Part shown: positions 22,402 through 28,627 of the stretch, piece after piece
How positions within the stretch are numbered: the stretch's first letter is position 1
Layout of the letters: every line of letters begins with the position of its first letter
Assembly (NCBI GenBank): GCA_021839365.1
Contig: JAKCBB010000005.1
Location: forward strand, 1-28,942
Direction of reading: 5' to 3'
DNA length: 28,942 nucleotides
Origin: a bacterium
GTDB taxonomy: Bacteria > Patescibacteriota > Minisyncoccia > UBA6257 > Colwellbacteraceae
Position numbers and translations under genes: made by a program
The notes under the pieces: model-generated
The model's input: the letters and a program-made list of their open reading frames with translations, nothing else
Told to the model about the DNA's origin: nothing
Databases searched by the model: none

Positions 22402-22488
22402 TTATTCTTCTTCATCTTTTTCGATAAATTCCCATTTTGTGGGAGCTTCTAAAGGCTTGACAGCTTTTTGCATTCGGAAAAACTTCAT
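22402..22488 (-). CDS. Possible 28-aa small protein
   Basis: ATG 22488 to TAA 22402. Reads MKFFRMQKAVKPLEAP, then TKWEFIEKDEEE: a basic N-terminus and strongly acidic C-terminus. AGGAG lies about 13 nt upstream, a little far. The composition looks protein-like, but at this length the call is weak. It sits divergent from the 22516 gene. The rest of 22236-22401 holds no convincing gene, only GC-rich sequence with partial inverted repeats. Confidence 0.3.
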   Translation of the reverse strand: MKFFRMQKAVKPLEAPTKWEFIEKDEEE

Positions 22489-22515
22489 TTGTGCCAAGCA
22501 ATCTCCTGACAAGCA

Positions 22516-23187
22516 ATGAATATCGCGGGGTCTTCACAGAAAGCGCGTATTCCGCTAGAATTGTCGGAAATGTTTACCTCTGGAGGAGCATTGAGGAGGA
22601 ACTGGATTTGGATAGTCGCGATAATGGCGGCGGCTCTTCTTTTAGCCTTTCTTATAAGCCTTTTCGAGACATCCCACCGCCCTTATGTCCCATCGGAGTT
22701 TTTGAAGGCCAGGGCGGACGGCAGCGATGCGGCGCAAAAAATAGTCGACGCCTCCGATGCTTCCGTGCAAAATTTGACGCAAATACAAAAAGACGAGACC
22801 AACGGAGAATACATCGCGGCGCTTAATATCGTGCTGAACGAGATCAACGCGAACAACGCGACAAGATCGGACGCGACAACTTTATCTGAACAATTGAATA
22901 TTATGACTTCGAATTTAGAGAACGTCAGGCCGGAAGTTGCGGCAGGCATTGGGCTGCAGGCGATAACGGATGAATCGCAGATAGTTGGCGGACTCGTCAG
23001 TTATAACAATTATACTTACCGGCTTTTAAATCTTCTTCGCGCCAGGTTGGAGGACGGGACATCGACTCCGTCCGTCGCGGAAATCAACGGCGTCATATCT
23101 AAGATGAATAAGCAAGCCGCATCGATTAATGATTTGAATTCGAAGTACGAAATTTTAATGCGGCAGTTCGACTTACTCACTAATTAA
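22516..23187 (+). CDS. Single-pass membrane protein with helical extracytoplasmic domain
   Basis: A 223-residue protein, not recognised. A short cytoplasmic N-terminus precedes one membrane helix at about 30-50 (WIWIVAIMAAALLLAFLISLF). An entirely helical, N/A/S/E-rich domain follows, with heptad-like leucines and Asn (e.g. IVDASDASVQNLTQIQKDE, ALNIVLNEINANNATRSD, LLNLLRARLEDGT). No SD. Its 3' end overlaps the convergent isomerase gene by 15 bp. A structural or scaffold role in the envelope is possible but unsupported. Confidence 0.7.
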   Translation: MNIAGSSQKARIPLELSEMFTSGGALRRNWIWIVAIMAAALLLAFLISLFETSHRPYVPSEFLKARADGSDAAQKIVDASDASVQNLTQIQKDETNGEYIAALNIVLNEINANNATRSDATTLSEQLNIMTSNLENVRPEVAAGIGLQAITDESQIVGGLVSYNNYTYRLLNLLRARLEDGTSTPSVAEINGVISKMNKQAASINDLNSKYEILMRQFDLLTN

Positions 23188-24132
23188 ACGCTTGAATTCT
23201 TCTATTATCGGAGTTTTATCCGGGTCTATTTTTTTCTCCTCGGCGATATAAGTAGAGTTCCACATAGAGAGCAATACGTTTTGAAAAACGTCTTTTAAGG
23301 TTCCGCTTTTACCTAAGTATATTTCCTCTACCGGCCAGCTTCTGTCTTTGAGAAGGCGTTTTAATACGGCCATTCTCGCCTGAGTGCGGGAGTAATCTTC
23401 TCCGCTTCGGAGGATTAGGAAATAAAACTCCGGTTGCTTGGCAGCTTTTGCCGCAAAGGCGTTCATTTCGTTGTGGTTCAATTCGGGAAAAACATCCGCG
23501 AATGCCGGAGACTTTGCGGTTTCGTTCATATTTATCTTCCAGTTATAGGCAAGCGGATAGTTTCTTCCTGATGAGTAAATGATTAATGATTTTTTCCCGA
23601 TTGCTTTGGCTATTTTTTCTCCCGCCGATTCCTCTTTCTCTGGCGACAGTTGTTTTTCAAGCTTTGCCGCCAGGGAGATGTCTTTGTTTCTCCCAATCGC
23701 TTTAAGAAGCGCCATAAAATTAAATCCAATCGCGGCGCGAGGCTCCGTTTTCCCTCCCGGGGTTTCGATATACGGAACGCCGTGCTTTTTGGCTAACGCC
23801 AAAAGTTTCCCGCCGGTGCTTACGGCTATAAGAGGAATTTTTAGTTTTCTTGCGGCATGAAACGCGCTTAAAGTTTCCTCGGTGTTCCCGGAGTATGAGT
23901 TGGCGATTATAAGGGAATTTTTAAGCTTATCTTTCGGTAAATTAGGAAGTCCGTAATCGGAATGTATAATCAAAGGAGCTTCCGGGCGCCACATCGTTAT
24001 AAGGTCCGCGGCAAGGTGCGATCCGCCCATTCCTGCTACCACGAATTCTTTCCGCGGCTTGAAACTCCCCGCGTTGTTAATTTGCGGACGGTAAGCGAAC
24101 TGTTGCGGAAAACTTAAAATGGCATCTTTCAT
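23173..24132 (-). CDS. SIS-domain phosphoglucose/phosphomannose isomerase
   Basis: A 319-residue protein of the bifunctional PGI/PMI type (SIS domains plus bact-PGI_C), interconverting glucose-6-P or mannose-6-P with fructose-6-P. SIS motifs: VVAGMGGSHLAADL (about 32-45), IIANSYSGNTEETLSAF, and AVSTGGKLLALAKKHGVPYIE. The C-terminal catalytic segment is DVFPELNHNEMNAF. An in-frame extension upstream runs through tRNA-Pro and is not real. TATAAT at 24139-24144 lies exactly 6 bases before ATG 24132, predicting a leaderless mRNA. It overlaps the convergent 22516 gene by 15 bp. Confidence 0.87.
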   Translation of the reverse strand: MKDAILSFPQQFAYRPQINNAGSFKPRKEFVVAGMGGSHLAADLITMWRPEAPLIIHSDYGLPNLPKDKLKNSLIIANSYSGNTEETLSAFHAARKLKIPLIAVSTGGKLLALAKKHGVPYIETPGGKTEPRAAIGFNFMALLKAIGRNKDISLAAKLEKQLSPEKEESAGEKIAKAIGKKSLIIYSSGRNYPLAYNWKINMNETAKSPAFADVFPELNHNEMNAFAAKAAKQPEFYFLILRSGEDYSRTQARMAVLKRLLKDRSWPVEEIYLGKSGTLKDVFQNVLLSMWNSTYIAEEKKIDPDKTPIIEEFKRLISE

Positions 24133-24138
24133 CCTTTT

Positions 24139-24144
24139 ATTATA
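24139..24144 (-). promoter_or_regulatory. -10 box giving a leaderless isomerase mRNA
   Basis: TATAAT on minus followed by AAAAGG and ATG. Third instance of TATAAT-N6-ATG in the window. Confidence 0.6.
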
Positions 24145-24185
24145 CATCGTATCGGGCGCCGTCGCGTAAAAGATTTTGTCTCCTG

Positions 24186-24256
24186 TCGGGGTGCCCAGAA
24201 TCGAACTGGGACTACATGCTCCCAAAGCATGCGTACTGCCACTATACGACACCCCG
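24186..24256 (-). tRNA. tRNA-Pro (anticodon UGG)
   Basis: On minus: acceptor CGGGGTG/CACCCCG, anticodon stem CATGC/GCATG with loop TTTGGGA (TGG), T-arm CCCAG-TTCGATT-CTGGG, discriminator A. CCA not encoded. Confidence 0.94.
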
Positions 24257-24324
24257 TATAAAAAATTCAAAAGTCAAAAATAATAACGACTTTTTTGGTT
24301 TTTTACATCTTGATTTTTGCCTTG

Positions 24325-24396
24325 TGCCCCCGCGGGGAATCGAACCTCGATTAGCACGTTAGGAGTGTGCTGTTCTATCCATTGAACTACGAGGGC
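24325..24396 (-). tRNA. tRNA-Arg (anticodon CCU)
   Basis: On minus: acceptor GCCCTCG/CGGGGGC (one T-G pair), D-arm GTTC/GAAC, anticodon loop CTCCTAA (CCT). T-arm CGAGG-TTCGATT-CCCCG has one A-C mismatch; the last anticodon-stem pair is also A-C. CCA not encoded. Confidence 0.9.
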
Positions 24397-24483
24397 TGAC
24401 ATAAATCAATATACTAAGAAAGCGGCTTAAATTGCAATTTAACGGCTCGCATAGTAAGATTTTTGCTAGACAAATTCCAAGAA

Positions 24484-24555
24484 GCCGCGGTAGCTCAGTG
24501 GTAGAGCGCATCCCTGAAGAGGATGGCGTCGGGGGTTCGATTCCCTCCCGCGGCA
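24484..24555 (+). tRNA. tRNA-Phe (anticodon GAA)
   Basis: Acceptor GCCGCGG/CCGCGGC, D-arm GCTC/GAGC, anticodon stem CATCC/GGATG with loop CTGAAGA (GAA), T-arm GGGGG-TTCGATT-CCCTC. CCA not encoded. Confidence 0.95.
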
Positions 24556-24561
24556 CAAGTC

Positions 24562-24592
24562 AAAAACAGCCGGATTTATCCGGCTGTTTTTG
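24562..24592 (+). terminator. Terminator after tRNA-Phe
   Basis: 10-bp stem ACAGCCGGAT/ATCCGGCTGT (24566-24575, 24578-24587) followed by TTTTTG. Confidence 0.85.
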
Positions 24593-24641
24593 TTCCTTTC
24601 AAAGATACGCGCCTTGTTTTAACTTGTCAGCTCCAACGCGG

Positions 24642-24669
24642 TTGACATAAATTCATAATTTAGTAAAAA
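24642..24669 (+). promoter_or_regulatory. Promoter of the 24709 gene
   Basis: TTGACA (24642-24647), 16 bp, weak TAAAAA (24664-24669). The leader carries GAACCT (24681-24686) and a G-rich SD (GGTGGGGGG, 24695-24703). Confidence 0.5.
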
Positions 24670-24708
24670 GAATTTAATTTGAACCTATGATCGAAGGTGG
24701 GGGGCGCG

Positions 24709-25122
24709 ATGGAAAAAGCCGCTGAAGCTGTCGGCGCTATTGCGATCAGGAAAGAATCTCCGGCCATTGCGGTTGGACAATTTCTTTTCGAAAAGGGATT
24801 CGCTCCGGCGCGTGTTTATGGCACGGCAGTTCGCAGGCCGGAGCCGGCTAACGCCTTGGGAATATTGTGGGGCAGTAAGCCTTGTCTCAAACGGATACTC
24901 GGGCTTATCCCTATAAGAGTTCCAAGGCCGTTCATTGGAGTTATCTGGTTCGACAACCCATTCGCGGGCGCCGGTCCCGGCTGTTGGGCGATTAACTCCT
25001 ACGGTCCCGATCATTACAACAACCTTCTGCGGTTCGCGCGGGAATTAGCGCTAGAGTATGGCGTTGAAGTGCGAGTCAAGTCCGTGAGCAAGGAGGAACG
25101 CATAGAGCAGTTCTTCGCATAA
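24709..25122 (+). CDS. Small protein of unknown function (137 aa)
   Basis: Not recognised. ATG 24709 is preferred over GTG 24697 because the GTG lies within the G-rich SD. Mixed alpha/beta composition: a helical N-terminus (KAAEAVGAIAIRKESPAIAV), then GQFLFEKGFAPARVYGTAV, ILGLIPIRVPRPFIGVIWFDN, the loop FAGAGPGCWAINSYGPDHYNN, and a final helix LLRFARELALEYGVEVRVKSVSKEER. There is no clear membrane helix or signal peptide. It has its own promoter, SD leader and terminator between tRNA-Phe and the next small gene. Confidence 0.65.
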   Translation: MEKAAEAVGAIAIRKESPAIAVGQFLFEKGFAPARVYGTAVRRPEPANALGILWGSKPCLKRILGLIPIRVPRPFIGVIWFDNPFAGAGPGCWAINSYGPDHYNNLLRFARELALEYGVEVRVKSVSKEERIEQFFA

Positions 25123-25143
25123 ATTGTTCCTTATATAAAACAG

Positions 25144-25165
25144 GGCCGCTTTAGCGGCCTTTACT
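25144..25165 (+). terminator. Terminator of the 24709 gene
   Basis: 6-bp GC stem GGCCGC/GCGGCC with loop TTTA, followed by TTTACTT. Confidence 0.75.
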
Positions 25166-25183
25166 TATGCCCCGGAAGCGGCC

Positions 25184-25212
25184 TTGACAGTTTAATAATT
25201 ATGTTGTATAAG
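25184..25212 (+). promoter_or_regulatory. Promoter of the 25250 gene
   Basis: TTGACA (25184-25189), 17 bp, TATAAG (25207-25212): a near-consensus promoter. The leader begins about 25219 and holds GAACCT then GGGAGGT. Confidence 0.8.
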
Positions 25213-25249
25213 TTATTTCAGCTTGAACCTACAGGGAGGTAGACGACCC

Positions 25250-25465
25250 TTGGCCGTGGTGAAAGTTGCAGGCTTGGAATGGATGACGGAAGACGGCCTG
25301 ATTTACTATCGGGCTGTTCTCGAGAACGGATCTCGCGGCCGGATCTACGGCACTGGGCTGGCTTCCAGCAACCCGCGTTCCTTCCAGGCCTTCAAGAAGA
25401 AGCTGGAAGAGAAAGTTCTCGGGACGCCATACGCTGCCCTGACCCACTGGGCTCCGCGCAATTAG
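25250..25465 (+). CDS. Small protein of unknown function, paralogue of 25570-25791
   Basis: 71 residues from TTG 25250, chosen because GGGAGGT (25234-25240) lies 9 nt upstream; an upstream in-frame TTG at 25223 lies before the SD. Core pattern: strand VVKVAGLEWM, strand IYYRAVLENGSRGRIYGTGLAS, then a helix SFQAFKKKLEEKVLGTPYAAL. The elements VLENG, TG-AS and LG-PY recur in the next gene. It probably folds as a small beta-beta-alpha unit. The last codons form part of its own terminator. Function unknown. Confidence 0.65.
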   Translation: MAVVKVAGLEWMTEDGLIYYRAVLENGSRGRIYGTGLASSNPRSFQAFKKKLEEKVLGTPYAALTHWAPRN

Positions 25466-25484
25466 CGCGAGAGCCCCTTTATTT
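25449..25484 (+). terminator. Terminator overlapping the end of the 25250 gene
   Basis: Stem GGGCTC-CGCGC/GCGCG-A-GAGCCC with loop AATTA (25449-25476), followed by CTTTATTTT. The stop codon TAG lies in the loop. Confidence 0.8.
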
Positions 25485-25506
25485 TATGCAGGCTACAGGA
25501 TAAAAA

Positions 25507-25536
25507 TTGACAGGCCGGGTTTATTGAATTTAAATA
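25507..25536 (+). promoter_or_regulatory. Promoter of the 25570 gene
   Basis: TTGACA (25507-25512) with TTAAAT (25530-25535, 17 bp) or TAAATA (25531-25536, 18 bp). Predicted +1 is about 25542. GAACC (25549-25553) and GGAGG (25557-25561) follow. Confidence 0.65.
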
Positions 25537-25569
25537 TTTTTAATCTCTGAACCATCGGAGGCGATTGCC

Positions 25570-25791
25570 ACGAGAATCGAAGCAAAGGTTACCGATTTCA
25601 GGCTGAGCGAAGTCGGAGGGCAGGTATTCTGTACGCTCGTCCTCGAAAACGGAGAAATGGAGCGCAGTAATTATACCTATAACACTGGCGCTTCCGCTAA
25701 CGACCCTGTTCGCCGCGCGCTACTGGAACAGTCGATAGGCAGGCGCTATCTCGGCATGCCTTATAGAGTTTCCGGCTTTAAAATAAAATAG
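25570..25791 (+). CDS. Small protein, paralogue of 25250-25465, with non-AUG start
   Basis: About 73 residues ending at TAG 25789. The reading frame contains LVLENGEMERSNYTYNTGAS and GRRYLGMPYRV, matching VLENG...TG-AS...LGTPY in the gene just upstream, so it is clearly a paralogue. The frame has no ATG, GTG or TTG near its start. GGAGG (25557-25561) is followed by ATT 25564 (2 nt away, too close), ACG 25570 (8 nt, best spacing) and ATC 25576 (14 nt). The product has two beta-like strands and a helix. It has its own promoter and terminator. The start is uncertain; an inactivated start is also possible. Confidence 0.55.
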   Translation, partial: TRIEAKVTDFRLSEVGGQVFCTLVLENGEMERSNYTYNTGASANDPVRRALLEQSIGRRYLGMPYRVSGFKIK

Positions 25792-25813
25792 ATGAGTTGA
25801 GCTGTTCTTTTAC

Positions 25814-25850
25814 CCCCGCGCCCGGAGACTTTGTCCGACGCGGGGTTTTC
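25814..25850 (+). terminator. Terminator of the 25570 gene
   Basis: Stem CCCCGCG/CGCGGGG with inner CGGA/TCCG and loop GACTTTG, followed by TTTTC. Confidence 0.85.
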
Positions 25851-25903
25851 TTGAATTTTGAGCGGTTGGCGGATAATATGAACCATGCGGTTAATACGCA
25901 TTC

Positions 25904-25975
25904 GCCCCCGTAGTTCAATGGATAGAACGAGGGACTTCTAATCCCCAAATAGGGGTTCGATTCCTCTCGGGGGCA
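25904..25975 (+). tRNA. tRNA-Arg (anticodon UCU)
   Basis: Acceptor GCCCCCG/CGGGGGC, D-arm GTTC/GAAC, anticodon loop CTTCTAA (TCT), T-arm AGGGG-TTCGATT-CCTCT, discriminator A. CCA not encoded. Confidence 0.93.
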
Positions 25976-26008
25976 CACCTTTTGATGTGGTAAATTCAAG
26001 AGGCATGT

Positions 26009-26081
26009 GGTGCCTATGGTGTAATGGTCAGCACCGGGGCCTGTGGAGCCCCTAGTACCGGTTCGAATCCGGTTAGGCACC
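26009..26081 (+). tRNA. tRNA-His (anticodon GUG)
   Basis: Acceptor GTGCCTA/TAGGCAC plus an encoded G-1 (26009) opposite C73 (26081), the histidine identity element. Anticodon stem GGGGC/GCCCC with loop CTGTGGA (GTG); T-arm CCGG-TTCGAAT-CCGG. CCA not encoded. The last 9 bases overlap the stop end of the convergent serine recombinase. Confidence 0.95.
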
Positions 26082-27665
26082 CCTTACTGAATCTTTAGCG
26101 TAAAAAGTCCGTAAAACCCTTATGTCATCTGGGTTTTTCAGAGGTTGTAACCTCTTATTTATCCTCCTTACCTCCGGAGCCGCCTTTTGTATCAAAACTA
26201 GCGGTTTAGCCAAGGAAACGCTCAGCTTTCCTTGCTTAAGCGAGAGGTTGGAACCTAATAAGGCCAATAGCTCACGTTTCTCCCCGGACGTCCCGTTCTC
26301 GAACTTTCTCCTCGCGTTTACCGCGAAGCTGAAGTATTTGTCGGCCGTCTCGAGCCAGTCGTCCGCCCTCTTCACGGCATCCTCCATAAGCCCCCGTAGA
26401 CGGTTCTTTTCCTTCACAAGGGCCGATCTGCGCCCCGAAAGCTCCTCTTCCGTGATCTCGCCTCTAGCCCTCATATCTATCAGATTGTCGATCATCTTTG
26501 CGCATTTGTCGCACTCCGCCCGCTGGTTCTCCGTAATCTTCTTCCGGCTCGCCGACTCCGCCTCGTTCGACTCCCGGAGGACCTCCATCGCCCATTCGTG
26601 GAACTCCCTGGGTATCTCGATGCCTGCGAGAATCTCCGTCACCTGCCTCTCCAACTCCTTCTCTTCTATCCTACCTTCGGGGCAGGTCGGATCTTTCCGG
26701 TGGGTACAGTGGTAGTAGACGTATTCGTGGCGCTTCCCGTTCTTCTGGACTCTGACTATCTCTTCCCCCGTGATCATCGCCCCGCACGTTCCGCATCGTA
26801 TCGGCCCACGCAAGGCGAGGTCGTGGCTCTTAGGTCTCGGTTTGCTCCGATCCCTCATTATTTCCTGAACTCTCTCGAACTCGCTTCTTGTGACCATCGG
26901 TTCGTGCTTTCCGTCGTGCCAGACGCCGCTCCCCAGTGGATATTCGAACTCTCCCCGGTAGAACGGGTTGGCGAACGTCACGTACATGTTGCTCAAAGGA
27001 AACTTTTTCCCCGTCCTTCCCGTCAGACCCCATTTCTCAATGGCCGTCTCCCACACCTGCGGCACGGTGTGCGCCCCCGTGAGCATCATGGCCCAGCACC
27101 TGCGGACGATGTCGAATTTACCCTCGTCCTTCAGTATCTCCTCCTCTCCCGCCTTCTTTATCGGGTTGTGCCTGTATCCGACGGGAGCGGGGCCCGGAAT
27201 CCATCCCCGTTCCGCCTTTGCCCGCATTCCCCGCTTGGTGTCCACGCTCAAATCCCTGACGAACTGGTTGGCCATCCCGAACTCCACGTTCATCATGAGG
27301 ACGTTGTCCGTGGGATAATAGCTCCGGCCGTATGTTTGGATGTGCTTCACGATGTCCTGCTGGAGAAGCCAGCTTATCTGTCCGCCGTCTATCGGATTTC
27401 TAGCCAACCGGTTCAGTTTCCAGGAGATGATGCCCGACGCTTCGCCTTTGGCGATCCGTGCGATCATATTATTGAACACGGGTCGTCCCGGCTCCTTCGC
27501 CGATTGGGATTCCGAAAGCACATCTATGATTTCAAGATTATTCTCCGCGGCTAGCTTTTTGAGCTCGTCGATCTGGGATTCGATGGAGGCCATCTGCCGA
27601 TCCTCGCTTTCCGACGATTTTCTGGCGTATATGAAGTATTTGATTTTATCCACTCGCTGTTCCAT
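26073..27665 (-). CDS. Large serine recombinase/integrase
   Basis: 530 residues from ATG 27665. The resolvase-type catalytic domain carries the nucleophile Ser17 in YARKSSESEDRQ and the conserved arginines in SWKLNRLARN. The 'recombinase' DNA-binding domain follows (RGMRAKAERGWIPGPAPVGY to FANPFYRGEF), then a zinc ribbon with CGTCGAMITG and YYHCTHRKDPTC (four Cys), then a long coiled coil (about 350-450) typical of large serine integrases. The frame stays open 67 codons upstream, but that stretch does not resemble the family and is not called. The stop lies inside tRNA-His. No recognisable SD lies at standard distance; it follows a ribbon-helix-helix-like gene on the same strand. Confidence 0.9.
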   Translation of the reverse strand: MEQRVDKIKYFIYARKSSESEDRQMASIESQIDELKKLAAENNLEIIDVLSESQSAKEPGRPVFNNMIARIAKGEASGIISWKLNRLARNPIDGGQISWLLQQDIVKHIQTYGRSYYPTDNVLMMNVEFGMANQFVRDLSVDTKRGMRAKAERGWIPGPAPVGYRHNPIKKAGEEEILKDEGKFDIVRRCWAMMLTGAHTVPQVWETAIEKWGLTGRTGKKFPLSNMYVTFANPFYRGEFEYPLGSGVWHDGKHEPMVTRSEFERVQEIMRDRSKPRPKSHDLALRGPIRCGTCGAMITGEEIVRVQKNGKRHEYVYYHCTHRKDPTCPEGRIEEKELERQVTEILAGIEIPREFHEWAMEVLRESNEAESASRKKITENQRAECDKCAKMIDNLIDMRARGEITEEELSGRRSALVKEKNRLRGLMEDAVKRADDWLETADKYFSFAVNARRKFENGTSGEKRELLALLGSNLSLKQGKLSVSLAKPLVLIQKAAPEVRRINKRLQPLKNPDDIRVLRTFYAKDSVRGA

Positions 27666-27819
27666 TGGTTTTAACGATTGCCGGCGGTTATTCTCCTTCT
27701 TGGAGAGAGTGCCGCAGGGGCGGGGGGTGTCCAGAGTTGGCAACCTGAAGCCCTGATTACGCTCTTGGATGCTGCATAAACCACCGTTGAAACCGGTTTC
27801 CTTTTGACGAAGTCGTTCA

Positions 27820-27984
27820 TTATTCCGTCTCTTTTTTCTCAAAAAACCATCGGCAAACCTCGTCAAGTAATTTGACGATGGTTACGCCTTTCCCGGCGGC
27901 CTCCATTTTGAGACGCCGATGCCACCCCAGGTCAACCCGTATTTGTTTCGTCAATCTTCTTTGTTTTTGTGGATTTGTCGACAT
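27820..27984 (-). CDS. Small ribbon-helix-helix-like DNA-binding protein
   Basis: 54 residues from ATG 27984 to TAA 27820. Sequence starts MSTNPQKQRRLTKQIRVDLG, followed by WHRRLKMEAAGKGVTIVKLL and DEVCRWFFEKKETE. A short basic N-terminal strand (KQIRVDLG), helix, GVTIVKLLDE turn-helix and a closing helix match the RHH (Arc/MetJ/ParG-like) plan. GAAGGA lies just upstream. The neighbouring recombinase suggests a regulator of the mobile element or a copy-control/partition-type protein. A 47-codon frame starts at its stop (TAATGA, 27820) but has an implausible composition. Confidence 0.65.
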   Translation of the reverse strand: MSTNPQKQRRLTKQIRVDLGWHRRLKMEAAGKGVTIVKLLDEVCRWFFEKKETE

Positions 27985-28117
27985 AATTCCTTCTTACGTC
28001 TTTACCCTTAACGTCCTCCCTCCCTCGCTCCCTCAACCCGAATATCTCTTTGTTTATTGTTGTCTTTGGTATCCTGACGAGCAAAATCTCGTTTGCTCTC
28101 AAAGTCAGTTCCAACAT
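27932..28117 (-). CDS. Doubtful small ORF (61 aa) overlapping the RHH gene
   Basis: ATG 28117 to 27932, overlapping the RHH gene start by 53 nt. The first 35 residues (LELTLRANEILLVRIPKTT, then INKEIFGLRERG) look protein-like; the rest is Lys/Thr/Asp-rich and shares sequence with the RHH gene in another frame. No SD. Kept only because the strip 27985-28279 otherwise has no gene. Confidence 0.22.
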   Translation of the reverse strand: MLELTLRANEILLVRIPKTTINKEIFGLRERGREDVKGKDVRRNYVDKSTKTKKIDETNTG

Positions 28118-28212
28118 TCGGTATATCGGTCGCTTCGATCGGTCGCCCGCAATCTCCGCCGGTTTATTTTGCGTCGTCCGGCAAGCGCTGCGGGTGCGCC
28201 CCTCCGCGACGT

Positions 28213-28259
28213 CGTGAGATGATCTCACGGATTTGAAGCTGAGATTCCGCTTCAAATCC
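28213..28259. repeat. Two adjacent perfect palindromes
   Basis: CGTGAGAT-G-ATCTCACG (28213-28229), then GGATTTGAAGC-N9-GCTTCAAATCC (28229-28259). Neither is followed by a T-run. They lie between the 28280 gene and the RHH/recombinase genes, so operator, attachment or RNA-structure roles are all possible. Confidence 0.75.
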
Positions 28260-28279
28260 CTGGTATCATCGAGTGTTCT

Positions 28280-28456
28280 TCAGCCTCCCGGACTCATTTG
28301 ATTGAGTGACTTGTCTTCTTTGCCGGACTCGCCGATCAAACGAACGACGCGAGCGAGCCGACCGCCCTCCTTGTCCGCTTCCTCCTCGGAGATTTCCTCC
28401 CCGAAGAGTCTTGCCCATATCTCCTGAAATCTCTTTATTTGTTCGTTTGTGAGCAT
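28280..28456 (-). CDS. Small EEIS-type acidic protein, accessory-element gene
   Basis: 58 residues from ATG 28456 (GTG 28489 is an alternative that adds 11 residues). The sequence LTNEQIKRFQEIWARLFGEE followed by ISEEEADKEGGRLARVVRLIG resembles short helical proteins seen in Patescibacteria genomes with the pattern NEEIKxFQxIYxxxFGxEISxEEA. This resemblance is from memory and no search was run. Two or three helices, no membrane segment. It lies upstream of the RHH and recombinase genes on the same strand, probably part of the same element. Role unknown. Confidence 0.6.
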   Translation of the reverse strand: MLTNEQIKRFQEIWARLFGEEISEEEADKEGGRLARVVRLIGESGKEDKSLNQMSPGG

Positions 28457-28544
28457 GGTATTCGTCAGGAACCATTCCTCGTCTGCCACGGGAGCAACAG
28501 GCGGGGAATAGTTTCCGTGACCATACTATTTTTCATCTCCGACC

Positions 28545-28599
28545 AGTCGGATAACAAATCAAAAAAACCGCCTATTTATGCGGTTTTTTTTATCCGACT
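28545..28599 (-). terminator. Nested hairpin/terminator of the 28628 gene
   Basis: Inner stem AAAAAAACCGC/GCGGTTTTTTT (28561-28571, 28580-28590) with an 8-nt loop; an outer inverted repeat AGTCGGATAA/TTATCCGACT (28545-28554, 28590-28599) encloses it. A third AGTCGGAT lies at 28608-28615. T-runs exist on both strands. Confidence 0.8.
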
Positions 28600-28627
28600 A
28601 ACTTCCAAGTCGGATGATATTCGGATA

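Noticed and set aside
24133..24270. Upstream extension of the isomerase
   Set aside because: It reads through tRNA-Pro and lies upstream of the predicted +1.
26598..27554. Long plus-strand frame of 318 codons
   Set aside because: Antisense to the serine recombinase; composition is a by-product of GC-rich codons.
27677..27820. 47-codon frame beginning TAATGA at the RHH stop
   Set aside because: Pro/Arg/Ala-rich composition, not protein-like; the overlap alone is weak support.
27666..27866. N-terminal 67 codons of the recombinase frame
   Set aside because: Not like the resolvase domain start; it overlaps the RHH gene in another frame.
27872..28222. Plus-strand frame of 116 codons
   Set aside because: Antisense to the RHH gene; no SD or promoter, and odd Cys/Phe/Arg composition.
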